From Lachnospiraceae oral taxon 107 str. F0167 (GTDB lineage: Bacteria; Bacillota; Clostridia; Lachnospirales; Lachnospiraceae): DNA of 64,000 bases. The stretch is taken from positions 1 through 64,000 of the forward strand of contig GL890586.1 in the NCBI GenBank assembly GCA_000209465.1. Reading direction: 5' to 3'. The translations under genes and the position numbers were made by a program. The notes beneath the pieces were generated by a model that was given only the letters and a program-made list of their open reading frames with translations, did not search any database and was not told the DNA's origin. Shown here piece after piece: positions 53,161-62,130 of the stretch (positions are counted from its first letter, which is position 1; every line of letters begins with the position of its first letter).

Positions 53161-53296
53161 AAAGGGGTTGTCATTAAATAAGGAATTGAAACCCTAAAGC
53201 AAAAAATAGAGATATCCTGACAAATCAAAGCATTTTGGCTTTGTGAACTTGTCGGGATATTTTTTTATATTATTGTTAGTGACACAAAATGGGGTG
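53161..53296 (-). repeat. Solitary right end of an IS1182-like element, inverted
   Basis: The sequence is homologous to the reverse complement of the right end of the element at 44370-45753: the AAAGGGG..TGTC terminus, ATATCCTGACAAAT, TTTTGGCTTTG and a final GTGACACAAAATGG are shared in order. It contains a 12-bp terminator hairpin (53212-53223 with 53249-53260, then a T-run). No transposase is attached. Confidence 0.78.
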
Positions 53297-53300
53297 ATTT

Positions 53301-53633
53301 ATGACAAATAAATTATCAAAATATGTAAAAACAGATAGTGTTTTTGAAGATGCCTGTAATATTATTGAAACCGCTCAGAAAGTAGCATACTCTGTGGTTG
53401 ATTTAACGCTTGTTCACAGAAATTGGCATCTCGGTAAGAGAATAACTGATGAAGAACTGAAAGGTGAGTCAAGAGCTGAATATGGTGCAGAAGTAATTAA
53501 GAAATTATCTAAAGACTTAAACGCACAGTATGGAAGGGTATACACCAAAACAAATTTATACAATTTTTATTCTTTTTATAAGATGTATCCGGAGATTTTC
53601 CACTTGAAAAGTGGAAAATTTAAAATATGTTAA
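53301..53633 (+). pseudogene. Truncated DUF1016 (YhcG-like) gene
   Basis: A 110-codon frame matches the N-terminal domain of DUF1016/YhcG nucleases: VFEDACNIIETAQKVAYSVV, LVHRNWHLGKRITDEELKGE and KTNLYNFYSFYKMYPEIFH. It stops after SGKFKIC, before the WSHYRxLL segment and the PDDEXK nuclease domain. Full proteins have about 330-350 residues, so this is a remnant without the catalytic part. It starts directly after an IS1182 end. Confidence 0.82.
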
Positions 53634-53779
53634 AGATTGCATATAAGAATTTTAAGTTCATTTTAGTTGTAAAAAATTGTAAAATTATAATATTGTGAGA
53701 TTTTGTTTGCGCGATGATAATAATATTCACATATCTTTAAAGTTTAGAAGAAAAATAGAATTATGATGGAGGACTATCT

Positions 53780-55022
53780 ATGAAAAAAATCTATGATTTA
53801 TGTTGCAGTTTTAGCTATTGGTATCTTGGCAACCGGATGTGGTAAGGCGGATAAGAATATACCGGCGGAAAATAGTGAGAGCAGCATTGCTGTGGTGGAA
53901 ACTTCTATGGAAGAGAGTAGTAAAGAAACTACAGGGAAAGATGATAAATTAAGTGAAAGCAAGTTTATGGTTCCGGGATATAAACTTGGAGAGATACCTG
54001 AGATTCCTGTTGTAGTTTTGTCGGCTTTCGGTATAGATGAAAATGCCGATGCCAAGATTACTATGGACAGTACGAAAAGTCTTTCATCAATTCTGGGAGT
54101 TACAATAACACCGGTAAAAGTTGAAAGTGATCAGATTATAAGAGGCTCAAGTATAGCGCAGTTGGAGGAGAGCGGAGCAGGACAATATAGTGACGGTAAT
54201 CAGACTGTTCAAACTGAGGGAGACGGCTCCGGACAATATAATGACAGTGAAAAAGGTATTACAATACAAAGAGATGCGGACGGTTCCGGGCAATATTTAG
54301 ACTCCAATAAGGGAATTATTCTGCAGGTGGATGCGGACGGTTCCGGACAATATAAGGATGACCGCTATGGTATTAATTTGCAGGTAGATGCAAATGGTAC
54401 CGGTATGTATAAAAACAGCCAAAATGATGTGAGTATAGCGGTAGATGAAGAAGAGGTAATATATAAAGCAGGAGATGTGGTAATTGAAATAAAAAGTGAC
54501 GGTTCGGGAAGCTATGAGAACAGTGCTACAGGACTTATAATAGAGAATGACGGTCAGGGAAAGGCAGTTATCAAAATAGATGATGATGAAAAAGAGGTAA
54601 AAGCGGATCCACTGGATTTTACATATAAATTACCATTACTAAACTCCGTTCCGGCTGTACCTGCTATAGAGGCAAACAGTATTATGATTACTATGGATGC
54701 AGGAGTGTTATTTGATGTGGATAAATATGACCTTAGAAATGAATCAAAGGAAACATTGAATAATCTTGCAAAGGTTTTAAAGGAAGCAAATATAAGTGCA
54801 TTTGAAATAGACGGACATACAGACTCTGATGCTGATGATGCTTATAATCAGACTCTTTCAGAGAACCGTGCAAATTCAGTAAAGGAATATTTGGTATCGG
54901 TAGGTGTTACGGCAAATATTACTACAAACGGTTATGGTGAAAGCAGACCTGTAGCAAGTAATGATACTCCCGAGGGTAAGCAGCAAAACCGCCGTGTGGA
55001 AATAATTATTCCGGTATTATAA
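53780..55022 (+). CDS. OmpA-domain lipoprotein with GSGQY repeats; start region frameshifted
   Basis: About 410 residues. The frame from the internal ATG at 53793 gives MIYVAVLAIGILATGC without the usual basic start. A better ATG at 53780, with GGAGG upstream, is one base out of frame: seven A follow it (53782-53788), and six would give MKKSMIYVAVLAIGILATGC, a textbook lipoprotein signal. Residues 128-206 (counted from 53793) hold five units of about 19 residues starting G(S/A/T)G(Q/M)Y. The C-terminal ~100 residues are an OmpA-type peptidoglycan-binding domain (IDGHTDSDADDAYNQTLSEN, QQNRRVEIII). It probably bridges membrane and wall. Confidence 0.8.
54174..54422 (+). repeat. Tandem ~57-nt repeats in the OmpA-domain lipoprotein gene
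   Basis: Five successive units begin GAGQY, GSGQY, GSGQY, GSGQY and GTGMY, spaced 17, 19, 19 and 19 residues apart, with a DAD/EGD triplet before the later ones. A sixth degenerate copy (DGSGSYENS) lies further on. Confidence 0.8.
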
Positions 55023-55158
55023 ATATAGAAAGAGTATATGGCTACGGTCATATGCTTTTTTTTATTGAATGGTGAATCAAGAACTTTGAAGGTATTTTTA
55101 TCGGACAGTAGTTTTTGTAAAATACTCTTAGAAGATAAAAATACTTTTGGAGGTTGTT

Positions 55159-55821
55159 ATGAAGCATATTGTTGTGGACTTGGAAATGAACGGTATAGAA
55201 AAGAAACATAGAATTTTTGGCTGTACTATGGAAACTATTGAAATAGGTGCTATAATGCTGGATGAAAATTATCAGGAGATATCATCATTTAAAACCTATG
55301 TAAAACCGGAATATAATAGTAAAATAGAGAAGAATATAAGCAGATTAACAGGTATTACAAACAATATGGTGGTAAATGCTCCGAAGTTTAATGAAGCTTT
55401 AAAGAAGTTTTCCGATTGGTGTCTTGCCGCAGATGATGATATAAGGATATATGCATGGAGTAAAAACGATTATAAACAAATTGCAAAAGAGATAAGATTA
55501 AAAAGATATGATATCAGACCGGAAGAATCAATGGTTTATTTAAATGAGTGGAATGATTTTCAGGAGGAATTTGATACGGAATTAGGCTTTGAAAGACAGA
55601 TTTCTTTAAAGTTGGCACTTGATATGGCAGGAATAGATTTTCTTGGGAGAGAACATAGTGCACTGGATGATGCAAGAAATACTGCCAAGCTGTTTCATAT
55701 ATTCAGGGATAGAGAAATGTTTGATATGACACTGAAAAAAATAGAAGAAGCCATGACTCCGACAGATTTCGGAACATCTCTGGGAAGTTTATTTGATTTA
55801 TCGGCATTTGCTTTGACATAG
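55159..55821 (+). CDS. DEDDh 3'-5' exonuclease
   Basis: A 220-residue exonuclease of the RNase T/DNA polymerase III epsilon fold, like KapD/Eri-type enzymes. Exo I is HIVVDLEMNG (Asp and Glu), Exo II is near IYAWSKNDY, and Exo III is HSALDDARNTAKL with the His/Asp pair typical of DEDDh. A Cys-containing insert (HRIFGCTMETIEIGAI) follows Exo I. It may act on RNA or DNA ends. The ATG at 55159 has GGAGG upstream. It stands before the TerB operon, with a 90-nt gap. Confidence 0.9.
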   Translation: MKHIVVDLEMNGIEKKHRIFGCTMETIEIGAIMLDENYQEISSFKTYVKPEYNSKIEKNISRLTGITNNMVVNAPKFNEALKKFSDWCLAADDDIRIYAWSKNDYKQIAKEIRLKRYDIRPEESMVYLNEWNDFQEEFDTELGFERQISLKLALDMAGIDFLGREHSALDDARNTAKLFHIFRDREMFDMTLKKIEEAMTPTDFGTSLGSLFDLSAFALT

Positions 55822-55911
55822 GAATGCTATATAATTAAAATCATAGAGAAAGGTTTAATATAAAATTAGATTTACTTGTAACGCCGAGTTTTAAAATAAA
55901 GGATGGTAATA

Positions 55912-56394
55912 ATGGAATTAAAGGAAATCTTAAACTATATAGAAGAAAAACATAATATAAAAGAAATGAACAGATGGGACAGTTCTTCTATAATGTCAAG
56001 ACTTTGCCATCCTTTGACCGGTAAAATGATAGCACTTATTATAAGGCAGTGGGACTCAGACAGTGGGATGTGGATGGAACACTGTGATTTAAAATATGAT
56101 GCAAGCCTTTATGACAGAATGAAATCATATATAGTCGAGCCTTTGCGTATGCATGGGAGTAACTGGATAGGTATATGCTTTAATAAAGATACAGAAAGTG
56201 ACTATGTCTTTGATATTTTTGATAAGGCTATTTTACAGGAAAATCCGGCGGAAAATATTATTATACTTGATGATACTAAAAGTAAGCTCTCATTTGCCGA
56301 AACTCATGCCACGGATAAAAAAAGCAGTGGAATATCTGAAAATATAGAGTTTTTAGAGCCTGCTGAAAAAAAGTATATACTGATTCAATACTGA
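55912..56394 (+). CDS. N-terminal part of a TerB-type protein (split by frameshift)
   Basis: A 160-residue frame: ILNYIEEKHNIKEMNRWDSS, then CHPLTGKMIALIIRQWDSDS and RMHGSNWIGICFN. I recall this module as the normal N-terminus of clostridial TerB_N proteins (an MmcQ-like fold). The frame stops at 56394, but the frame of the next gene stays open back to this gene's end. They would join if the seven A at 56366-56372 were eight. The zero-frame heptamer A AAA AAG is the dnaX-type -1 slippery site, and a -1 shift there gives KVYTDSILTFTKGREFFK and runs straight into the TerB frame. Confidence 0.65.
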   Translation: MELKEILNYIEEKHNIKEMNRWDSSSIMSRLCHPLTGKMIALIIRQWDSDSGMWMEHCDLKYDASLYDRMKSYIVEPLRMHGSNWIGICFNKDTESDYVFDIFDKAILQENPAENIIILDDTKSKLSFAETHATDKKSSGISENIEFLEPAEKKYILIQY

Positions 56395-56456
56395 CATTTA
56401 CTAAGGGAAGAGAATTTTTTAAAGATAGAGAAAAAGTTCCCAAAAAAATCCGTGAA

Positions 56457-57935
56457 ATGATGGCATTATATAAATATGATGATTATTCATGGAATTATAA
56501 AGCAAGAAATTTCTATAAACAGGCAAAGTTTATGGAGGATTATGAGGATGATTATCAAGGGGAAGTTGGGGAGATTTCCGGTTATTATACTACATATCAT
56601 GATTTGAATGAAAAACAGCTGAGAGCATATTTTACATGGAGGAGCGAAATTAGAAAGGGTATATATAAAAAAGCCTGTACATCATTTATATATATTTATA
56701 TCTATGAATTGCTTTGTGGAATAGATGCCTCTTCATCTTATGATACCATAAATAAATTAAAGGTTTTTGAAGAGAAACTTTCATATAATGATATTTTGGA
56801 TGTGACAATAAAAAGAAATCTGCATAAATGGTATTTTGAGTATTCACTCTTGCATGGTTTTTCGATAGAAAAGATAAAAGAATATGTAGATAAGGATGTT
56901 TTTGCACAGGATAGTGCTCTGGATATTTTAAAAAATTATAAAAAAGCTTCTGATGAAGAAATATTTGAGTCGATATGTTTTTTTGCCGGAAAGAAAAGTT
57001 TAAATTCTGTCAGTTTGAAAAAAGAAAGGGATAAAAGTATATTTATCTTTGCTTTTATATGGAGATATATATTAAAGAATGTAACTATTGAAGGGAAGGG
57101 TATATTTTCACATTGTTTTGGAAGAATACATAACAGAAGTTGGTATCCTCTTTTTAATGCGGTTTATTGGAGTGAAAAAAAGCCTGAGAACGGGGATTAT
57201 ATAGTAAATGGAGTAAGATCATACCATTATCATGATGGCAGTTGGAATGAAAGAGGGTATATAAAATCTTATTTCAATAAGAAGAAAATAGATTCCATAT
57301 TTCATGAGATTGACAGAAAAATAAGAGAAGAATTTAAACTTGGGTATTATCTTGGGCAAAGACCGGATGACAGTTGGATAAGAAAAGATATAGAGGATGC
57401 ATTTGGTAAGGCAATAAAGGAATTAAAGAAAAATGAAAGAGCAAAAATAAATATTGATTTTTCAGCTTTGAAAAAAATTCGCATAGATGCAGAGAGTACA
57501 AAAGAGAGCCTTTTGATTGATGAAGAAAAAGAAGCTTTTATAAATACAGAGGTATCAAGAGCCGGCAGTGAAAGCGAGAATGAGTCGGAAACAAAAAACG
57601 GATTATTCAATAGAGGTATAGCATCGGAGGACAAAACCGGTGAGATATATGAAGTTTTAGATATTTCAGATAAAGACAGGGATATGAGTTTTATAGAACA
57701 AAGTAAAAATACTGATATAAATACGGAGATTTTAAAATATATCATTGAGGAAAAAGATTATAAACAGCTTATAAAATCAAACAATCTATTTGTGTCCATT
57801 GTTACAGATACTATAAATGAAATTTTCTTTGAAAAAATAGGGGATAATATTTTAGAATGTGAAGGTGATGATATATACTTGATTGAGGACTACAGAGAGG
57901 ATATTTTGGACATTATAGGAGATATTTATGAATGA
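56457..57935 (+). CDS. TerB_N/TerB_C domain protein (split from its N-terminus)
   Basis: A frame of 492 residues from the first ATG, though the open frame continues upstream to about 56373 (FTKGREFFKDREKVPKKIRE), so the ATG is probably internal. The TerB_N domain is marked by NFYKQAKFMEDYEDDYQGEV and TTYHDLNEKQLRAYFTWRSE. The TerB_C region occupies the last ~130 residues (ILKYIIEEKDYKQLIKSNNL). Such proteins head a predicted DNA-processing module with a DUF2791 ATPase and a superfamily II helicase, exactly the next two genes. The stop overlaps the ATPase start by 8 nt. Confidence 0.82.
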   Translation: MMALYKYDDYSWNYKARNFYKQAKFMEDYEDDYQGEVGEISGYYTTYHDLNEKQLRAYFTWRSEIRKGIYKKACTSFIYIYIYELLCGIDASSSYDTINKLKVFEEKLSYNDILDVTIKRNLHKWYFEYSLLHGFSIEKIKEYVDKDVFAQDSALDILKNYKKASDEEIFESICFFAGKKSLNSVSLKKERDKSIFIFAFIWRYILKNVTIEGKGIFSHCFGRIHNRSWYPLFNAVYWSEKKPENGDYIVNGVRSYHYHDGSWNERGYIKSYFNKKKIDSIFHEIDRKIREEFKLGYYLGQRPDDSWIRKDIEDAFGKAIKELKKNERAKINIDFSALKKIRIDAESTKESLLIDEEKEAFINTEVSRAGSESENESETKNGLFNRGIASEDKTGEIYEVLDISDKDRDMSFIEQSKNTDINTEILKYIIEEKDYKQLIKSNNLFVSIVTDTINEIFFEKIGDNILECEGDDIYLIEDYREDILDIIGDIYE

Positions 57936-59256
57936 TGGAAAAAAAGTGCCGAAGCGAATTGCACAGACTTTAATAAATTCCCTAAAGGGTGGAGTGGTCC
58001 CAAGAACGGGATTGCCATATATTACAGTTGGAAGAAAAAGTGAGATAGAAGCATTGCTTCATGATGTAGATATTGTAGCTGAGGGCGGTGCTTCATTTAG
58101 ATTTATTGTGGGTAAATACGGAAGCGGAAAAAGTTTCTTACTTCAAACCATAAGAAATTATGTGATGGACAGAGGATTTATAGTTGCTGATGCGGATTTG
58201 TCTCCGGAGAGAAGATTGCAGGGAACAAAGGGGCAGGGGCTTGCGACATATAGAGAACTTATTGGAAATCTGTCCACTAAAACAAAGCCTGAGGGTGGGG
58301 CTATTACCTTACTTCTTGATAAATGGATAAATAATATTCAAACAGATTGTATAAATAAAACAGGATTTTTACCGGGCAGCAAAGAACTTTTAATTGAAGT
58401 AAATAAGGAGATATATTCAGTACTTAGAGGACTTTCAGAGCTTGTTCACGGTTTTGAATTCGGTACACTTTTATCAAGATACTATCATGCCCATATTGAA
58501 GGGGATGATGAAACAAAGATGAAAATTATACGCTGGTTTAGAGGGGAATATATAAGAAAAACAGATGCCAAAGAAGCATTGGGTGTAAATATAATTATTA
58601 CGGATGAGGATTGGTATGAGTATTTAAAACTTTTTGCAATGTTTTTCAGACTTGCGGGATATAGCGGTATGATGATTATGGTTGATGAACTGGTAAATAT
58701 ATATAAGATACCGAATGCCATAACCAGGCAATATAATTATGAAAAAATGCTTACAATGTACAATGATACCTTACAAGGCAAGGCAAAATATTTGGGCATT
58801 ATAATGGGAGCCACACCACAGACTCTGGAGGATAAGAGAAGGGGAATATACAGCTATGAGGCGCTTCGCTCCAGACTTTCGGAAGGGAAGTTTTCAAAAC
58901 CGGGCATGAGAGATTTATTATCACCTGTAATAAGGCTTGAGGCACTTACTCCTGAGGAAATGCTTGTACTTTGTGAAAAAATATCAGATATGCATGCGGA
59001 TCTTTATTCTTACAGTAAAACTCTTAATGACAGAGAGTTGGGGGATTTTATAAGTTTGGAGTATTCAAGGATAGGCGCAATGGAAAATATTACTCCAAGA
59101 GAAGTTATAAGGGATTTTATAGAATTGCTGGATTTGATATATCAAAATCCAAACTTAAAAATACAAGAACTTTTGGAATCTCCTGACTTTGATTTTGCAA
59201 AGTCGGAAGCGGTATCTGATAATCCGGATGAAAATTTTGTGGAGTTTACATTATGA
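57928..59256 (+). CDS. BrxD-like ATPase (DUF2791)
   Basis: A 442-residue P-loop ATPase of the DUF2791 family, which includes BrxD of type 2 BREX. Walker A is GKYGSGKSFLLQ (about 62-73) and Walker B is MIMVDELVNIY. The N-terminal RIAQTLINSLKGGVVPRTGL and RKSEIEALLHD are typical. It overlaps the TerB gene (8 nt) and the helicase (4 nt), so the three are translationally coupled. Its likely role is ATP-dependent DNA remodelling together with the helicase. Confidence 0.87.
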   Translation: MNDGKKVPKRIAQTLINSLKGGVVPRTGLPYITVGRKSEIEALLHDVDIVAEGGASFRFIVGKYGSGKSFLLQTIRNYVMDRGFIVADADLSPERRLQGTKGQGLATYRELIGNLSTKTKPEGGAITLLLDKWINNIQTDCINKTGFLPGSKELLIEVNKEIYSVLRGLSELVHGFEFGTLLSRYYHAHIEGDDETKMKIIRWFRGEYIRKTDAKEALGVNIIITDEDWYEYLKLFAMFFRLAGYSGMMIMVDELVNIYKIPNAITRQYNYEKMLTMYNDTLQGKAKYLGIIMGATPQTLEDKRRGIYSYEALRSRLSEGKFSKPGMRDLLSPVIRLEALTPEEMLVLCEKISDMHADLYSYSKTLNDRELGDFISLEYSRIGAMENITPREVIRDFIELLDLIYQNPNLKIQELLESPDFDFAKSEAVSDNPDENFVEFTL

Positions 59257-61523
59257 ATGTATATGAAAGATACGCACCGTTTATTCGAGAGTATATTTAT
59301 AATTCAGGCTGGCAGGTGCTTCGTGGAGTACAAAATGCGGCAGCGGATGTAATATTTAATACTGATGAAAATCTTTTATTAACAGCTTCTACAGCCTCGG
59401 GAAAAACTGAGGCTGCATTTTTCCCTATACTGACATTGCTGGATGAAAATCCTTCAAGCAGTGTAGGTGTATTATATATTGCGCCATTAAAGGCTCTGAT
59501 AAATGATCAGTTTTTAAGACTGAACTATATATGTGAAGAGGCGGATATTAAAGTTACAAGATGGCATGGAGATGCTACACAGACAGGAAAAAGAAAACTT
59601 TTAAAAAAGCCTTCGGGTATTTTACAAATAACCCCTGAATCATTGGAATCATTGATGATAAATAAGCATATGGAGATAATGTCTTTATTTTATGATTTAA
59701 GATTTATAGTGGTGGATGAGATTCACTCCTTGCTTCGTGGCGACAGAGGATTACAGACTTTTTGTTTAATAGAAAGACTTTGTAAAATGGCAGGATGTGA
59801 TCCCAGAAGAATAGGGCTGTCTGCAACCATAGGTAATCCCAAGTTGGCGGGAGATTTTCTTGGATGTGGAAGTAAAAGAAAAACCTTGATACCGGAATTT
59901 GACAGAGGAAAGGAAACATGGAGACTTTCCATGGAGCATTTTTTTAATACGGATCCGCAGGCAGGTGAGTTGGCGGAAGATAAAATACCTCACCGAGAAG
60001 ATGATATGCCGTATTTTTCGCATATGGATAAGATGTCAAAGAATGAAGATACGAAGACCGGCTGCAGTGCTCCAAGAGGGGCAAATCCGGGACTTGCCTA
60101 TATTTTTGAACATACAAAGGGGAAAAAATGCCTTGTATTTACAAATTCCCGTGAAGAATGTGAGGCTGTCTGCCAGCATATGAGGCAGTATTGCGAGGCA
60201 ATGCATGAGCCCGACAGATTTCTTATTCACCATGGTAATCTGTCCGCATCATACCGTGAAAGTGCGGAAGAGGAGATGAAGGATGATGATTCTTTAATAT
60301 CAATATGTGCCACCGCCACTTTGGAACTTGGAATAGATATAGGCAGACTTGAAAGGGCATTTCAAATAGATGCACCCTTTACGGTGTCAGGTTTTTTACA
60401 AAGACTTGGAAGAACGGGGAGGAGAGATGCACCTTCGGAAATGTGGTTTGTAATGAGAGAGGATCATCCGGAGCCAAGGGCTATGATGCCTGAAATGATA
60501 CCATGGTATCTGATACAGGGTATAGCTTTGGTGCAAATTTATATTGAGGAAAGATTTGTGGAGCCGCCAAGACTTGACAGATTGCCATACAGTCTACTCT
60601 ATCATCAAACAATGAGTACGCTTGCATCTATTGGAGAAATGACAGCGGCGGAGCTGGCATCAAGAGTACTTTCATTATCTGCTTTTAAAAGAATAAGTCA
60701 GGATGATTTTCGTGCATTATTATTACATTTGATAGATATAGACCATATAAACAGAACAGAAAACGCCGGTCTGATAGTAGGTATCTCGGGAGAGAGGGTA
60801 GTAAATAATTATAAATTCTATGCGGTTTTTGTGGAGAATATAGAGTACTCGGTGCGTACAGAGTCACAGGAACTTGGAACCATTGTAAGACCTCCGGATA
60901 ATGGAGGTAAGATTGCGATTGCAGGCAGAGTATGGGTGGTTGAGGAAGTTGACCATAAAAGAAGAGTGGTATATGTAAGTCCGGTAAAGGGAAATATTCC
61001 GGCATATTTTGGGGATGTAGCAGGTGATATACATACCCGTATTCTTGAGAGAATGAAGACAGTCTTAAGTGAAAGTAAAGAGTACATATATTTGATGAGC
61101 AATGCAAAAAAAAGACTTTTAGAGGCAAGAGAATGTTTTAAAAAGGCAAATTTATATGATAAGCCTTTAATACATTTGGGTGGGAATATGTGGGCATTGT
61201 TTCCATGGCTTGGAAGCTTTGCTTTTTTGACATTGGAACGCTTCCTCAGGTTGCATTGTGCAAAGGAACTTGGGTTAAGGGGCGTAAATCCGTGCAGACC
61301 TTATTTTATACAGTTCACCATGAATGTAAGTGAAAAAGAGTTTTATAAAACAGTAAAAGAAAAGGCTTTGGAAGATATAGATCCTATGTCATTGGTGTAT
61401 GAAAAAGAAGTACCTGTATTTGAAAAATATGATGAATTTATTCCCGAAGAACTGGTGAAAAAAGGTTTTGCCTATGGTGTTCTTGATATAGAAGGTATGA
61501 AAAATCGGGTAAAAGAATGGTAA
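59253..61523 (+). CDS. BrxHI-like DEAD/DEAH helicase
   Basis: A 756-residue superfamily II helicase of the Lhr-like/BrxHI kind. Walker A TASTASGKTEAAFFP (about 46-60), DEIH in VVDEIHSLLRGDRG, motif III GLSATIGNP, motif IV region LVFTNSREECEAVCQHM and motif VI QRLGRTGRRDAPSEM are all present. The C-terminal ~300 residues are specific to the family. The start overlaps the BrxD-like gene. None of PglX, PglZ or BrxC is encoded next to it, so this is not a complete BREX locus. Confidence 0.9.
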   Translation: MNVYERYAPFIREYIYNSGWQVLRGVQNAAADVIFNTDENLLLTASTASGKTEAAFFPILTLLDENPSSSVGVLYIAPLKALINDQFLRLNYICEEADIKVTRWHGDATQTGKRKLLKKPSGILQITPESLESLMINKHMEIMSLFYDLRFIVVDEIHSLLRGDRGLQTFCLIERLCKMAGCDPRRIGLSATIGNPKLAGDFLGCGSKRKTLIPEFDRGKETWRLSMEHFFNTDPQAGELAEDKIPHREDDMPYFSHMDKMSKNEDTKTGCSAPRGANPGLAYIFEHTKGKKCLVFTNSREECEAVCQHMRQYCEAMHEPDRFLIHHGNLSASYRESAEEEMKDDDSLISICATATLELGIDIGRLERAFQIDAPFTVSGFLQRLGRTGRRDAPSEMWFVMREDHPEPRAMMPEMIPWYLIQGIALVQIYIEERFVEPPRLDRLPYSLLYHQTMSTLASIGEMTAAELASRVLSLSAFKRISQDDFRALLLHLIDIDHINRTENAGLIVGISGERVVNNYKFYAVFVENIEYSVRTESQELGTIVRPPDNGGKIAIAGRVWVVEEVDHKRRVVYVSPVKGNIPAYFGDVAGDIHTRILERMKTVLSESKEYIYLMSNAKKRLLEARECFKKANLYDKPLIHLGGNMWALFPWLGSFAFLTLERFLRLHCAKELGLRGVNPCRPYFIQFTMNVSEKEFYKTVKEKALEDIDPMSLVYEKEVPVFEKYDEFIPEELVKKGFAYGVLDIEGMKNRVKEW

Positions 61524-61595
61524 GTAAAGGTATAAATATGTATAATAAATATCGATTACAGCAAGATATCAATATAAGCATTATGGGGGAATACC

Positions 61596-62081
61596 ATGAA
61601 AGATTACAGATTCAGAGTAAATACAAGAATAGATGAAATAATAATGGGGATTTCTTATCCTATGCTTTTTATGATCCCGATGCTTTTATTTGTGCTTTTT
61701 TTGGAACTTTTTACACCTTTAAAAGGAATAACATATAATGCTACCAAAAATATTAAAACAGAGCTTTTAGTCATGATACCCTCCGTTATAATATGTGTAA
61801 TCACCATTCCTTTAATCAAGAAAAGGCTTGGCAAGGTATTTGAAATAAAGGTTCACGGTAATACAATAGATGTGAATACAGATAAGAGCAGCTATTCTAT
61901 AGGTGAATTAGATAAGCTGAGTGTAATAGACAGAAAGGGATTTATACTTGTAAGAATCAAGGGCAGTATGGGTAGACTGGATTTTTTGGCAAGAGAAGGT
62001 AGAAATCTTTTCGGCTTAAGCAGTGAGGAAGATATAAATGAAATAAGAGAAATGATAAAGTATTTAAGAACATTGATTTAG
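61596..62081 (+). CDS. Hypothetical membrane protein
   Basis: A 161-residue protein with two transmembrane helices (about 18-42 and 52-74) and a soluble C-terminal PH-like region (FEIKVHGNTIDVNTDKSSYS...IGELDKLSVIDRKGFILVRI). Bacterial PH-type or YcxB-like folds have similar layouts, but the match is weak. GGGGG precedes the ATG. It follows the helicase by 72 nt and could be co-transcribed. Confidence 0.6.
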   Translation: MKDYRFRVNTRIDEIIMGISYPMLFMIPMLLFVLFLELFTPLKGITYNATKNIKTELLVMIPSVIICVITIPLIKKRLGKVFEIKVHGNTIDVNTDKSSYSIGELDKLSVIDRKGFILVRIKGSMGRLDFLAREGRNLFGLSSEEDINEIREMIKYLRTLI

Positions 62082-62130
62082 AAAAGGAACTAGAAAACTT
62101 TAGAAAAATAAAAAAGAGGCGGATAATGTA

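Noticed and set aside
54174..54422. CRISPR array, from regular repeats
   Set aside because: Repeats are in-frame protein repeats (GSGQY units) without distinct spacers; no cas genes.
57928..61523. Complete type 2 BREX locus
   Set aside because: Only BrxD- and BrxHI-like genes are present; PglX, PglY/BrxC, PglZ and PglW are absent on both sides.
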